A stretch of DNA of 64,000 nucleotides from Ruegeria sp. PrR005 (lineage in GTDB: Bacteria > Pseudomonadota > Alphaproteobacteria > Rhodobacterales > Rhodobacteraceae), in the NCBI RefSeq assembly GCF_010500245.1, contig NZ_JAAGOX010000011.1:434001-498000 (forward strand). The letters are read 5' to 3'. The number at the start of each line of letters is the position of its first letter. Position 1 is the first letter of the stretch. Shown here in pieces: positions 42,129 to 51,444 of the stretch. Position numbers and translations under genes: made by a program. The notes beneath the pieces are model-generated. The model had not been told where the DNA came from, did no database searches, and saw only the letters and a program-made list of their open reading frames with translations.

Positions 42129-43379
42129 TCAGTCGTCCGCGTCGCGCCCTTCGGTGTCGGACATGTCAAAGCCCAGGAACTTCGCCACGGTAAAGATGTC
42201 TTTGTCGCCCCGGCCACACATGTTCATGATGATGATGTGATCCTTGGGCAATTCCGGTGCGATCTTCATCACGTGGGCCAATGCGTGGCTGGGTTCCAGC
42301 GCTGGGATGATCCCCTCGGTCGCGCAGCAAAGCTGGAACGCCTCCAGCGCCTCCTTGTCGGTGATCGATACATATTTGGCGCGCCCGACCTCATGCAACC
42401 AGGAGTGTTCCGGGCCGATGCCCGGATAGTCGAGCCCCGCAGAGATCGAATACCCTTCGAGGATTTGGCCATCATCGTCCTGAAGCAGATAGGTCCGGTT
42501 GCCATGCAGCACGCCCGGGCGCCCACCGGTCAGCGAGGCGCAATGCTCCATCTTCTCGTTGACGCCCTTGCCGCCGGCCTCGACCCCGATGATGTTGACC
42601 GATTTGTCGTCAAGGAAGGGGTAGAACAGACCCATGGCGTTCGATCCACCACCGATGGCGGCGATGATGGTGTCGGGCAGACGGCCTTCGGCCTTCATCA
42701 TCTGTTCCTTGGCTTCCTTGCCGATGATCGACTGGAAATCACGCACCATCGCCGGATAGGGGTGCGGGCCCGCTACGGTGCCAATGCAATAGAAAGTGTC
42801 ACGCACATTGGTCACCCAGTCGCGCAACGCGTCATTCATCGCGTCCTTGAGCGTGCCCCGGCCCGAGGTGACCGGGATCACCTCGGCACCGAGCAGACGC
42901 ATGCGGAACACGTTTGGCGCCTGGCGGCGCACGTCATGGGCACCCATGTAGACCACACATTTCAGGCCGAACTTGGCGCAGACCGTCGCGGTCGCCACAC
43001 CATGCTGTCCAGCACCGGTTTCGGCGATGATCCTAGTCTTGCCCATGCGGCGCGCCAGGATGATCTGGCCCAGCACGTTGTTGATCTTGTGTGCGCCGGT
43101 ATGGTTCAGCTCGTCGCGTTTCATATAGACCTTGGCGCCGCCCAGATGCTCGGTCAGTCGCTCGGCGAAATACAGCGGCGAGGGGCGCCCCACGTAATTG
43201 GCCCAAAGATCGTCCATCTCCGCCCAGAAACTCGGGTCGGTCTTGGCCTTCTCATATTCCTCTTCCAGCGACAGGATCAGCGGCATCAGCGTTTCGCTGA
43301 CGAAGCGCCCCCCGAAGATCCCGAACCGGCCCTGTTCGTCAGGCCCGGACATGAAGGAATTGAAAAGGTCGTTGGCCAT
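42129..43379 (-). CDS. trpB: Tryptophan synthase beta subunit
   Basis: A 416-residue PLP enzyme joining indole and serine. The start is ATG 43379 ([20 protein letters not shown]), with AAGGGAG before it; the frame runs 29 codons further upstream. The PLP lysine is in [16 protein letters not shown], with [14 protein letters not shown] and [15 protein letters not shown] binding indole and phosphate. It is the distal gene of a trpF-orf-trpB group. The 60-130 bp before it hold three consecutive hairpins. Confidence 0.97.
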   Translation of the reverse strand: MANDLFNSFMSGPDEQGRFGIFGGRFVSETLMPLILSLEEEYEKAKTDPSFWAEMDDLWANYVGRPSPLYFAERLTEHLGGAKVYMKRDELNHTGAHKINNVLGQIILARRMGKTRIIAETGAGQHGVATATVCAKFGLKCVVYMGAHDVRRQAPNVFRMRLLGAEVIPVTSGRGTLKDAMNDALRDWVTNVRDTFYCIGTVAGPHPYPAMVRDFQSIIGKEAKEQMMKAEGRLPDTIIAAIGGGSNAMGLFYPFLDDKSVNIIGVEAGGKGVNEKMEHCASLTGGRPGVLHGNRTYLLQDDDGQILEGYSISAGLDYPGIGPEHSWLHEVGRAKYVSITDKEALEAFQLCCATEGIIPALEPSHALAHVMKIAPELPKDHIIIMNMCGRGDKDIFTVAKFLGFDMSDTEGRDADD

Positions 43380-43439
43380 GGCGTGCTCCCTTGTATCGCG
43401 GTTCAGCACTAGCTGGACATCGCGCAAAGGTAAAGCGGT

Positions 43440-43509
43440 CAGACTTTCGCGAAAGTCTGATAACAAATCCTGAACAGGATTTGTTTACAAACTTTCATCG
43501 GAAGTTTGT
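43440..43509. repeat. Three adjacent palindromic hairpins upstream of trpB
   Basis: CAGACTTTCG-CGAAAGTCTG (43440-43459) is a perfect 20-bp palindrome. ACAAATCCTG-AA-CAGGATTTGT (43463-43484) follows after three bases, and ACAAACTT-N7-AAGTTTGT (43487-43509) after two more, running into the end of the small upstream gene. The three arms resemble each other (GACTTTC, AAATCC, AAACTT) and look like a composite repeat element. Confidence 0.75.
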
Positions 43510-43745
43510 TCCGGCGCGGTGATCAGACGAACTGGCTCAGCATTGCAGAATACGATCACCTGCCCGGCATTCTCGACCGCGGTAAAGCCGCGGCGCCGGA
43601 TCTCGGCCAGAAACGCGTCGCGCCCGACCCACCGTTCCATATCGCGCACTTTGCGGCGCACCACGCTGCCGGCGCGGGCCGATTTGGCAGTGAACAGATG
43701 GTCGAACCATTGTTCCGGGGTCTGGGGTGGCAAGGCGCAATTCAT
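43485..43745 (-). CDS. Small conserved protein between trpF and trpB
   Basis: An 86-residue protein (MNCALPPQTPEQWFDHLFTA) lying between trpF and trpB on the same strand. It has a basic middle (VVRRKVRDMERWVGRDAFLA) and a short beta-rich end (GQVIVFCNAEPVRLI). Its position in this operon is one I associate with Rhodobacterales, where it is sometimes mislabelled as an anthranilate isomerase. No domain was recognised. The stop codon falls in the hairpin cluster. Confidence 0.65.
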   Translation of the reverse strand: MNCALPPQTPEQWFDHLFTAKSARAGSVVRRKVRDMERWVGRDAFLAEIRRRGFTAVENAGQVIVFCNAEPVRLITAPEQTSDESL

Positions 43746-43780
43746 ACCGCCACCCTGCCAGAATCTCGGTAAAGAAACGG

Positions 43781-44431
43781 TTACCCTGCTTTCACAGCCG
43801 CAAGAAACGCCTGGATCAACCCAGAATCCTTGATCCCCGGTGCTGTCTCGACGCCGGAAGAGACGTCAACCTGTCGCGCCCCGGTCAGACGTATCGCCTC
43901 CGCAATATTCTCCGGCGTCAAGCCTCCGGCCAGCATCCACGGCTTGCGCCAGTATTTCCGCCCCGCCAGCAAGCGCCAGTCAAAGGCCAGCCCGTTCCCG
44001 CCGGGCAACTCCGCCCCTCGGGGCGGTTTGGCGTCGATCAGCAACTGATCGGCAACATCGGAATAGAGGTCAATCTGCGCCAGGTCCGACGCCTCGGCAA
44101 TTCCGATGGCTTTCATCACCGGCAGACCGTAACGCGTCTTGATTTCCGTCACCCTGCCGGGTGTCTCCTTGCCGTGCAGCTGCAACATGTCCAGCGGCAC
44201 CGTATCGACGATGGCGTCCAGTTCCGCGTCCGAGGCGTTCACTGTCAGCGCCACCTTAGCCACGCCGCCAGGAACGCCGACCGCCAGGTCGGCCGCCTGG
44301 CGAAGATCCAGATGCCTCGGCGATTTGGAAAAAAACACAAATCCCACATAGCGCGCCCCGGCCTCCACCGCCGCGTCGACATGGGCGGGGTCGGACAACC
44401 CGCAGATCTTGACCGAGATGTCAGAAGGCAT
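43781..44431 (-). CDS. trpF: Phosphoribosylanthranilate isomerase
   Basis: A 216-residue TIM barrel for the third step of tryptophan synthesis. [20 protein letters not shown] holds the catalytic Cys; [33 protein letters not shown] (general acid Asp), [16 protein letters not shown] and [15 protein letters not shown] follow in order. It starts seven bases after the lapA stop and is probably part of an ihfB-lapA-trpF-trpB transcript. Confidence 0.96.
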   Translation of the reverse strand: MPSDISVKICGLSDPAHVDAAVEAGARYVGFVFFSKSPRHLDLRQAADLAVGVPGGVAKVALTVNASDAELDAIVDTVPLDMLQLHGKETPGRVTEIKTRYGLPVMKAIGIAEASDLAQIDLYSDVADQLLIDAKPPRGAELPGGNGLAFDWRLLAGRKYWRKPWMLAGGLTPENIAEAIRLTGARQVDVSSGVETAPGIKDSGLIQAFLAAVKAG

Positions 44432-44437
44432 CCGTCG

Positions 44438-44791
44438 TCAGGCTACGTCATCAAGAAGCGCCAGAACGTCGTCCTTGTCGCCGCTCTGCTTCTGTTTCAG
44501 CGACTTCACCTCGCGCTCAAGCTTGCGCACTTCGCGATGTTTGACATCCGCCGTGCGCCGGTGCTTGTGCTCTCGCAGCCATTCCCACACAAACCCGATG
44601 ACAACACCGGCCGCGATGCCGCCGAGCACCACCAGAAACAGCGGCAAGGTCAGTGCGAAGTTGAAGCCAAGCAAGTGGGCCAGATCCTCGGGCAACAGTT
44701 GCAAAGTTACCATCTGGCGATTGGCCAGCGACACAGAAACCAGGATTACTCCCAGCGTTCCGAGAAAGGCGTAGCGAATGTAGCGCATCAT
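44438..44791 (-). CDS. lapA: LapA-domain membrane protein
   Basis: 117 residues with two membrane helices (about 7-25 and 45-70) and a basic coiled-coil end (REVRKLEREVKSLKQKQ), the layout of LapA/DUF1049 proteins linked to lipopolysaccharide assembly. Its place after ihfB is conserved in many proteobacteria. A second ATG immediately follows the first, so the start may be 44788. Confidence 0.82.
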   Translation of the reverse strand: MMRYIRYAFLGTLGVILVSVSLANRQMVTLQLLPEDLAHLLGFNFALTLPLFLVVLGGIAAGVVIGFVWEWLREHKHRRTADVKHREVRKLEREVKSLKQKQSGDKDDVLALLDDVA

Positions 44792-44795
44792 GAGT

Positions 44796-45080
44796 TCAGG
44801 CTTTTCCGTTCAGACGATCCCTGAGCAGCTTGCCGGTCTTGAAGAACGGCACGTGCTTTTCCTCTACATGGACTGTATCGCCGGTTCTGGGATTGCGACC
44901 AATGCGCGCGTCCCGCTTCTTGACCGAAAATGCGCCGAACCCGCGCAGCTCCACCCGGTCGCCGCGCGCCATCGCGTCGGTGACCTCCTCAAAAACGGTA
45001 TTCACGATCCGCTCGACATCCCGCTGATAGAGATGCGGGTTTTCGTCGGCAATCTTCTGGATCAGTTCCGAACGGATCAT
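44796..45080 (-). CDS. ihfB: Integration host factor subunit beta
   Basis: A 94-residue DNA-bending protein, started at ATG 45080 ([20 protein letters not shown]). [20 protein letters not shown] and [20 protein letters not shown] form the beta-arm and conserved core of the HU/IHF family, with the Pro that inserts into DNA in RNPRTG. It pairs with IHF alpha encoded elsewhere. IhfB normally follows rpsA directly; here a glutaminase remnant on the other strand lies between. Confidence 0.95.
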   Translation of the reverse strand: MIRSELIQKIADENPHLYQRDVERIVNTVFEEVTDAMARGDRVELRGFGAFSVKKRDARIGRNPRTGDTVHVEEKHVPFFKTGKLLRDRLNGKA

Positions 45081-45470
45081 GCGCCTGGCCCTCCCAACGC
45101 CAAAGGTCGTCTCTTTTCTTTTTGGAACTATAGGCAGAAAACCGTTCTGCGGAAACAGGTTACCGATCTCCGCAAAGCCATATTTCGACATTTGGACGAA
45201 AATAACCGGCAACAAGCCGGTCAACCACCAGGGCGTTTGGCCCAGAATGCGGAACGACAGCCCGCGTCAGCGTACTTCGGAGACCAATTGCCGCAAGCGC
45301 GAGAGCGCTTGATTCGGATCGCCCTGTGCACGCAACAGGGCACCCCGCCCAACCAGACCCGGGCAGGAATTTCCGTTTTACCACCGGAAGAGGACACCGC
45401 TATGACCTGTTTTTGAAACCAGCGGGAAACGCTCCTGGAAAAAGGAACTTATCACCCTTCTACGGGTATC
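45081..45470. other. Intergenic region upstream of ihfB
   Basis: These 390 bp hold no credible gene; open frames here lack family resemblance or ribosome sites. The region must contain the ihfB promoter (minus strand) and may include the lost 5' end of the glutaminase remnant, since recognisable coding starts only near 45501. Confidence 0.5.
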
Positions 45471-46089
45471 GTGGCAAGGATGCGGACCGCTCCCGACAAA
45501 GGTCGGGTCACCGATTACATCCCCGAACGCGCCTCGGTCGATCCAGATCGGTTTGGTTTTGTGTTGGCCTTGGCCGAGGGCTGCTGCTCCACCGTCGGGG
45601 GCGGGGATACGCCGTTCTTTTTCCAGTCGGTCTCCAAGATCTTTGCGCTCGCGCTGGCGCTTGGCCGGTTGGGTGACGGGCTTTGGCATCGAGTTGGGCA
45701 GGAACCATTCGGCCTGCCGTTCTATTCCATCCTACAGTTGGAACACGAAGGTGGGATTCCGCGCAATCCCTTCATCAATGCTGGTGTGCTGGTGGTCAGT
45801 GACACCATTCTTGCCCCTCATCAGCCGTGGAAAGTCCTGAGAGAGGTTTTGCGTTTCTGGCGCGTTCCCGGAGCGGACCTGCGGGCACTGCGACGGGGCC
45901 GGCGATTTCGCCTATCGCGTGGGTCTTCCCGGTCAGAGCGGTGTTGGCGTCGGTATTCTGGTCATCGCGCCGGGCCGGGTGTCGGTTGCGGTCTGGTCAC
46001 CGGGGTTGAACCAGCACAGAGACTCTGCCCGCGGCTCCCTGGCCGTGGAACCTCTGGCGCAGGAGACGGGCTGGTTGATCCTTGGATAG
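45471..46089 (+). pseudogene. glsA: Glutaminase (glsA) remnant with internal deletion and frameshift
   Basis: Two pieces of a serine-dependent glutaminase survive. The first, in one frame from about 45501 to 45870, reads GRVTDYIPERASVDPDRFGF, TPFFFQSVSKIFALALALGR and GIPRNPFINAGVLVVSDTIL. SVSK matches the catalytic Ser-x-x-Lys. The second, in another frame from about 45873 to the TAG at 46087, reads [40 protein letters not shown] and ends ETGWLILG. Roughly the middle third of the usual 300-residue enzyme is absent and the frame changes at the junction. The original start is also not evident. No working enzyme is expected. Confidence 0.85.
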
Positions 46090-46110
46090 GAGGGCGCCAA
46101 ACGGCCACAG

Positions 46111-46148
46111 CGAAACGAAAAGCCCCGCAGGATCGCTCCTGCGGGGCT
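46111..46148 (-). terminator. Intrinsic terminator of rpsA
   Basis: AGCCCCGCAGGA (46121-46132) pairs perfectly with TCCTGCGGGGCT (46137-46148). On the minus strand the stem is followed by TTTTCGTTT, 27 bases after the rpsA stop. Confidence 0.9.
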
Positions 46149-46175
46149 CTTTGTTGTTTGGCAGTCCGGGTGGAC

Positions 46176-47849
46176 TTACTTGTCGCCCTTCAGCGCGGCA
46201 CCCAGGATATCGCCCAGCGATGCGCCCGAATCGGACGAGCCGTACTGTTCCACGGCTTCCTTCTCTTCCGCGATCTCGCGGGCCTTGATCGACAGGCCCA
46301 GACGACGGGTCTTGCTGTCCACGTTGGTCACACGGACATCGACCTTGTCACCGACCGAGAAACGCTCGGGGCGCTGATCGGCACGGTCACGCGACAGATC
46401 CGAACGGCGGATGAAGGACTTCATGCCTTCGTATTCCACCTCGATGCCGCCATCTTCGATCGCGGTCACGTTCACGGTGATGACCGAGCCGCGCTTCACG
46501 CCGCCAACGGCCTCGGCGAACTTGTCGCCGCCCAGCGCCTTGATCGAGAGCGAGATACGCTCCTTGTCGATGTCGACTTCGGAAACCACGGCCTTGACCA
46601 CATCGCCCTTGCGATAGTTCTGGATCGCGTCCTCGCCCCGCTCGTCCCAGCTGAGGTCCGAGAGGTGAACCATGCCGTCGATGTCGCCGGGAAGGCCGAT
46701 GAACAGACCGAATTCGGTGATGTTCTTGACTTCGCCTTCGACCTCGGTGCCCTCGGGATGGGTCTCGGCAAAGACTTCCCACGGGTTGCGCATGGTCTGC
46801 TTGAGGCCCAGCGAAACGCGACGCTTGGCGCCGTCGATTTCCAGAACCATGACTTCCACTTCCTGGCTGGTCGAAACGATCTTGCCGGGGTGGACGTTCT
46901 TTTTGGTCCAAGACATTTCCGAAACGTGAACCAGACCTTCGACACCCGGCTCCAGTTCGACGAACGCACCGTAGTCGGTGATGTTGGTCACGCGGCCGGT
47001 GTGAACCGATTCCAGCGGGTACTTGGCGGCAACCAGATCCCACGGATCTTCTTGCAGCTGCTTCATGCCCAGGCTGATGCGGTGAGTGTCCTTGTTGATC
47101 TTGATCACCTGGACCTTGACGGTCTCGCCGATGTTCAGGATCTCGTTGGGGTGGTTCACCCGGCGCCATGCCATGTCGGTCACGTGCAGCAGGCCGTCCA
47201 CACCGCCCAGGTCAACGAACGCACCGTATTCGGTGATGTTCTTGACCACGCCGTCGACGGTCTGACCTTCGGTCAGGTTGCCGATTACCTCGGCGCGCTG
47301 TTCGGCGCGGCTCTCTTCCAGGATGGCGCGGCGCGACACGACGATGTTGCCACGGCGACGGTCCATTTTCAGGATCTGGAAGGGCTGCTTGAGACCCATC
47401 AGCGGGCCGGCATCGCGCACGGGGCGCACATCGACCTGCGAACCCGGCAGGAAGGCCACGGCACCGCCCAGATCGACGGTAAAGCCACCTTTGACACGGC
47501 CAAAGATCGCGCCTTCGACGCGCTGATCGTCGGCATAGGCTTTTTCCAGACGGTCCCAGGCTTCTTCGCGGCGGGCCATCTCGCGCGAGATGACGGCTTC
47601 GCCACGAGCGTTCTCGGCGGCGCGCAGGTAAACTTCGACCTCGTCACCAACGGCAATCTCGGGAGCTTCGCCAGGGTTTGCGAATTCTTTCAGATCGACG
47701 CGGCCTTCCATCTTGTAGCCGACATCGATGATGGCCTGGCCCGCTTCGATCGCGATGACCTTGCCTTTGACAACCGAACCCTCTTCGGGGGTGTCCATCT
47801 CGAAGCTTTCGTTAAGGAGCGCTTCAAACTCTTCCATTGTGTTTGCCAT
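46176..47849 (-). CDS. rpsA: Ribosomal protein bS1
   Basis: A 557-residue protein with six S1 (OB-fold) repeats, the usual form. The first two, weaker, domains start at GSVVKGKVIAIEAGQAIIDV and GAIFGRVKGGFTVDLGG. The later four are classic, each with an EYGAFV/DYGAFV/EFGLFI-type core and GLLHVTDMAW/GLVHVSEMSW-type strands. It binds mRNA on the 30S subunit. The end (EQYGSSDSGASLGDILGAAL) is typical of alphaproteobacteria. Confidence 0.97.
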   Translation of the reverse strand: MANTMEEFEALLNESFEMDTPEEGSVVKGKVIAIEAGQAIIDVGYKMEGRVDLKEFANPGEAPEIAVGDEVEVYLRAAENARGEAVISREMARREEAWDRLEKAYADDQRVEGAIFGRVKGGFTVDLGGAVAFLPGSQVDVRPVRDAGPLMGLKQPFQILKMDRRRGNIVVSRRAILEESRAEQRAEVIGNLTEGQTVDGVVKNITEYGAFVDLGGVDGLLHVTDMAWRRVNHPNEILNIGETVKVQVIKINKDTHRISLGMKQLQEDPWDLVAAKYPLESVHTGRVTNITDYGAFVELEPGVEGLVHVSEMSWTKKNVHPGKIVSTSQEVEVMVLEIDGAKRRVSLGLKQTMRNPWEVFAETHPEGTEVEGEVKNITEFGLFIGLPGDIDGMVHLSDLSWDERGEDAIQNYRKGDVVKAVVSEVDIDKERISLSIKALGGDKFAEAVGGVKRGSVITVNVTAIEDGGIEVEYEGMKSFIRRSDLSRDRADQRPERFSVGDKVDVRVTNVDSKTRRLGLSIKAREIAEEKEAVEQYGSSDSGASLGDILGAALKGDK

Positions 47850-48089
47850 GTGGCGTCGTTTTCCTAACTATCTACGTTTTTCTGGCCGAGCGGTTGTCTC
47901 CGCCGGTCTTGATTCATGCCCGCCTTGAGCGGAACGGATTGGTCAGGCGTCGCGCTGTTCTTGCCATAAAACAAAGAGGGCCGGTGTTCCCGACCCTGCT
48001 CGTCTCTTTTTTCTATGGCTCACTTCGCCTTGTCGACGTCGCGCGGTATATGCCGATGCAGCCCGAAAGGCAAGCCTGACTTGACCCGC

Positions 48090-49088
48090 TCAGCAATATC
48101 GCTCGGGTCCAACCCATTGTTCGTCGCTGTAACGGTCGCCATGGGCCCAGCCGACCGGCAGGACGGCCTCGATCCGGGCCATGTCTTCATCGCTGAGAAC
48201 CCGTTCGGTGCCGGTCAAAAGCTCCTTGAAATGCTCAACCGACCGCGTGCCGGGGATCGGGATGACATGGTCGCCCCGGCGCAGGAGCCAGGCGATCGCC
48301 AACCCTGCCGCTGGCATGCCCATCTCGGCAGCAAGCGCCCGGAACCTGTCGGTCAGGGCGATGTTGGCCGAGTAATTCGGTTCGTTGAACCGGGGGTTCG
48401 GGCGCAGGAAGTCTAGCGATTGCACCGCGTCGAGCGACAGCGGCGTATCGGTGAGAAACGACCGCCCCACCGGCGAGAAGGCAACCATCGCCACCCCCAA
48501 TTCGGCGGTGGTCTGAACCAGGCCAAGATCAGGAAACCGGGTCGAGAGCGAGTATTCCGATTGCACCGCCGCCACCGGATGCACCGCAACCGCCCGGCGC
48601 AACGAGGATGGCGCGATCTCGGAAAAGCCGATGGCGCGGGTCTTGCCCGCCTCGACCAGTCGCGACAGGTTTCCGGTGGCCTCTTCGATGCTCATCGACG
48701 GGTCGCGGCGATGTGCATAGAACAGATCGACACAGTCCACGCCCAGACGTTGCAGCGATTTGTCCAGTTCGGCTTCGAGATGGGCCTGCGAGTTGTCAAA
48801 CCTGCGCTTGCCCTCCGCATCCCGGGTGATCGTCGCCTTGGTCGCGATCACGAAATGATCGCGCGCGCCCGGGTTTTTCTTGAAGTAATTGCCGATCACC
48901 TGTTCCGAGCGGCCCATGCCATAGACATTCGCCGTATCCAGATGGGTGACACCGGCCTCTATCGCCAGATCCAGAACGGCGTGACCGTCCTTCTCGGTCG
49001 TCGGCCCATAGAAATCGGTAAACGACATAGCCCCGAACCCTAGTGCCGAGACCTCGGGCCCGTTCCGCCCCAGTTTCCGTTTCTGCAT
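48090..49088 (-). CDS. Aldo/keto reductase
   Basis: A 332-residue NADPH-dependent reductase with a TIM barrel. The catalytic tetrad is visible: Asp in THLDTANVYGMGRSE, Tyr four residues later, Lys in IATKATI and His in DLFYAHRRDPSM. IPGTRSVEHFKELLTG near the end binds the cofactor phosphate. It belongs to the YakC/AKR13-like group acting on aldehydes and ketones. It is a single gene; the 240 bp between it and rpsA hold nothing recognisable. Confidence 0.88.
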   Translation of the reverse strand: MQKRKLGRNGPEVSALGFGAMSFTDFYGPTTEKDGHAVLDLAIEAGVTHLDTANVYGMGRSEQVIGNYFKKNPGARDHFVIATKATITRDAEGKRRFDNSQAHLEAELDKSLQRLGVDCVDLFYAHRRDPSMSIEEATGNLSRLVEAGKTRAIGFSEIAPSSLRRAVAVHPVAAVQSEYSLSTRFPDLGLVQTTAELGVAMVAFSPVGRSFLTDTPLSLDAVQSLDFLRPNPRFNEPNYSANIALTDRFRALAAEMGMPAAGLAIAWLLRRGDHVIPIPGTRSVEHFKELLTGTERVLSDEDMARIEAVLPVGWAHGDRYSDEQWVGPERYC

Positions 49089-49237
49089 CCGGCCTCTCCC
49101 CTTCCCGTCGCGCTTGGGAAGTTATGCCGGGTTTTGAATACGGCAACAACCGTCGCAACCGTCCGATGCGTCGCAAACGGGCCAGCGCAAGCCGTTCAGC
49201 CGGTCAAGGATAGGGCCCTAGCTGATGGAGCAAAGAC

Positions 49238-50713
49238 ATGTCCCCTGCCGTGAATTTCCTGGTTCTGATTTCCGACGAACACCGCAAGGATGCCATGGGC
49301 TGCGCCGGTCATCCGATCGTCAAGACACCAAACCTCGATACCCTGGCGGCGCGCGGAACGATGTTCACTGCGGCCTATACGCCCTCACCCATGTGCGTGC
49401 CGACCCGCGCCGCACTGGCGACCGGCGACTGGGTACACAAGACCGCTCATTGGGACAGCGCCACACCCTATGCAGGCCACCCCCGAAGCTGGATGCGCCA
49501 GTTGCGCGATACCGGGTGCGAGGTCGTATCCATCGGCAAGCTGCACTTCCGCTCGGCCCAGGATGACAACGGGTTTTCCGAGGAAATCCTGCCGATGCAT
49601 GTCGTTGGCGGTGTCGGCTGGGCAGTCGGCCTGCTGCGGGACAATCCACCCCCCTATGACTCGGCGGCGGAACTGGCCGCCGATGTCGGTGTCGGGTCCA
49701 GTACATATACCGACTACGATCTGGACATAACCGCAGCGACTGAGGCCTGGCTTGCCGATCCGGCCCGCCGCGACCAACCCTGGGGGGCGTTCGTTTCGCT
49801 GGTCAGTCCGCATTATCCGCTGACCTGTCCGGCGGAATGGTACAATCTGTACGATCCCACCGCCATGGACCTGCCGGTGGGGTATGGCGCGGGCCTGCCC
49901 GACCATGCCGAGCTGCGCAACATCGGCGCATTTTACAATTACGACGACTATTTCGACGAACAGAAGATGCGCGAGGCCAAGGCCGCCTATTACGGCCTGA
50001 CCTCCTTCATGGACCACTGCGTTGGCCGCGTGATCGCGGCGCTAAATGCCAGCGGGCAGCTAGAGAACACGGTCGTGATCTATGTCTCCGACCACGGCGA
50101 CATGATGGGCGATCAGGGCTTCTGGACCAAGCAGGTGATGTACGAGGCCAGCGCCGGCGTGCCGATGATCGCAGCCGGACCGGGCATACCAAGCGGCCAA
50201 AAGGTGGCAACATGCAGCAACCTGACCGATATCGCCGCCACCGCGCGGGATGTGTGTGGTCTTGCCGATGACGCCGGAAATGCGGGCCAACCCGGCATGT
50301 CGCTGCGCAAGCTGGCCAATTCGCCCTATGACCCCGACCGGACCGGGTTCAGCGAATACCACGATGGCGGGTCAAGAACCGGATCCTTCATGGTCCGGTG
50401 GCGGGACTGGAAATATGTCCATTACGTTGGCCACCCGCCGCAGCTATTCGATCTGGCCTCGGACCCGCATGAACTGGTCAATCGCGCGACGGAGGGGGCA
50501 AACGACCACGCGATTGCGGCAGCCCTGGCCGAAGGCGAGCGGCGCCTGCAGGCGATCTGCGATCCGGACGCGGTCAATGCCCGCGCCTTTGCCGACCAGC
50601 GGCGCAGGATCGCCGAGCTGGGGGGCGAGGAGGCCTGTCGCACCGCCTTTGTCTTTAACCACACGCCAACGCCTTCGGAACAGGCGAAGATGCGCGAAGG
50701 CAGCCCTTTGTAA
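49238..50713 (+). CDS. Type I sulfatase (formylglycine-dependent)
   Basis: A 491-residue alkaline-phosphatase-superfamily sulfatase. ISDEHRKDAMGC starts the metal site, C53 in SPMCVPTRAAL is the C-x-P-x-R residue matured to formylglycine, and D285-H286 (YVSDHGDMMGD) complete the metal site. No signal peptide is present, so it is probably cytosolic, like choline-sulfatase-type enzymes or phosphonate monoester hydrolases. A C-terminal WRDWKYVHYVGHPPQLFDLA section is usual for the family. The substrate is unknown; no maturase is encoded nearby. Confidence 0.85.
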   Translation: MSPAVNFLVLISDEHRKDAMGCAGHPIVKTPNLDTLAARGTMFTAAYTPSPMCVPTRAALATGDWVHKTAHWDSATPYAGHPRSWMRQLRDTGCEVVSIGKLHFRSAQDDNGFSEEILPMHVVGGVGWAVGLLRDNPPPYDSAAELAADVGVGSSTYTDYDLDITAATEAWLADPARRDQPWGAFVSLVSPHYPLTCPAEWYNLYDPTAMDLPVGYGAGLPDHAELRNIGAFYNYDDYFDEQKMREAKAAYYGLTSFMDHCVGRVIAALNASGQLENTVVIYVSDHGDMMGDQGFWTKQVMYEASAGVPMIAAGPGIPSGQKVATCSNLTDIAATARDVCGLADDAGNAGQPGMSLRKLANSPYDPDRTGFSEYHDGGSRTGSFMVRWRDWKYVHYVGHPPQLFDLASDPHELVNRATEGANDHAIAAALAEGERRLQAICDPDAVNARAFADQRRRIAELGGEEACRTAFVFNHTPTPSEQAKMREGSPL

Positions 50714-50723
50714 TCGGGCGCGG

Positions 50724-51377
50724 TTAGGTGTCCGAGGTCAGGATCGCATAAACACCGGCCGTGCAGAATGCGATCAGCCGATCCAGTCCGACCGCATCGC
50801 TGCCGGGGCTGAGCGCTCCGATCCGCCAGGCCGAATGGACATGCGCCAGCATGGCCGATACCGCATAGACCTGACCTGCGGCGACGGTGCCCGGTGGAGC
50901 ACCGGGAAACAGGGCCGCGATCTCGGCAATGAATCGCTGCGCGGTCGGGTCGAAGCATTCCGCCGCCAGGTCACGCCAACGCGGATCGGCCGAGACATGC
51001 GCCACCAACCGGCCATAAGCGACCCAACGCGGGTCGCCCCCCTGCGCCAGTTCCACATAGGGCCGGACAAAGCAGTCGAGGATCGTTCCCAGATTCAGTG
51101 GGGCGCAGGCGCGGGCGGTCTCCAGCGCCTCTATGCGCAGGCGTGACAATTCCCCCGCACGGCGCGCGACGATCAGGTGAAACAGCTCTTCCTTGCTGCC
51201 ACCGTGATGGGCCACCAGCCCGCCCTGCACCCCCGCCGCTTTGGCGATGTCGCGAATCGACGCGCCCTCGAATCCACGTGCGGCAAAGAACTGCTCCGCC
51301 GCATCCAGAATACGCGCCCGTGTCTGCAAGGATCGCGCCGATGGCGCCCTTTGCCGTTGTTTTTCCAAAACAAACAT
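50724..51377 (-). CDS. TetR-family regulator of the divergent monooxygenase operon
   Basis: A 217-residue TetR repressor. The N-terminal helix-turn-helix is RILDAAEQFFAARGFEGASI, RDIAKAAGVQGGLVAHHGGS, with the TetR-typical spacing. The helical ligand domain follows. It is transcribed away from the flavin monooxygenase gene, and a perfect palindrome lies between the two starts, so it very probably represses that operon and itself. The ligand is unknown but may be the substrate taken up by the operon's symporter. Confidence 0.85.
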   Translation of the reverse strand: MFVLEKQRQRAPSARSLQTRARILDAAEQFFAARGFEGASIRDIAKAAGVQGGLVAHHGGSKEELFHLIVARRAGELSRLRIEALETARACAPLNLGTILDCFVRPYVELAQGGDPRWVAYGRLVAHVSADPRWRDLAAECFDPTAQRFIAEIAALFPGAPPGTVAAGQVYAVSAMLAHVHSAWRIGALSPGSDAVGLDRLIAFCTAGVYAILTSDT

Positions 51378-51404
51378 CCCTTTTGCAAATTATCTTGCCT
51401 TATT

Positions 51405-51420
51405 TTGAACGGTCGTTCAA
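51405..51420. promoter_or_regulatory. TetR operator TTGAACGGTCGTTCAA
   Basis: A perfect 16-bp palindrome lies between the divergent starts of the TetR gene (51377) and the monooxygenase gene (51445). The TGAACG-N2-CGTTCA core is a frequent TetR-type site. Confidence 0.75.
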
Positions 51421-51444
51421 CTTAAGAACAACGGGAGGATACAG

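Noticed and set aside
45471-47867. A 798-codon open frame on the plus strand through rpsA
   Set aside because: Only the first part (to about 45870) is meaningful, as a glutaminase remnant. The rest is the antisense of ribosomal protein S1.
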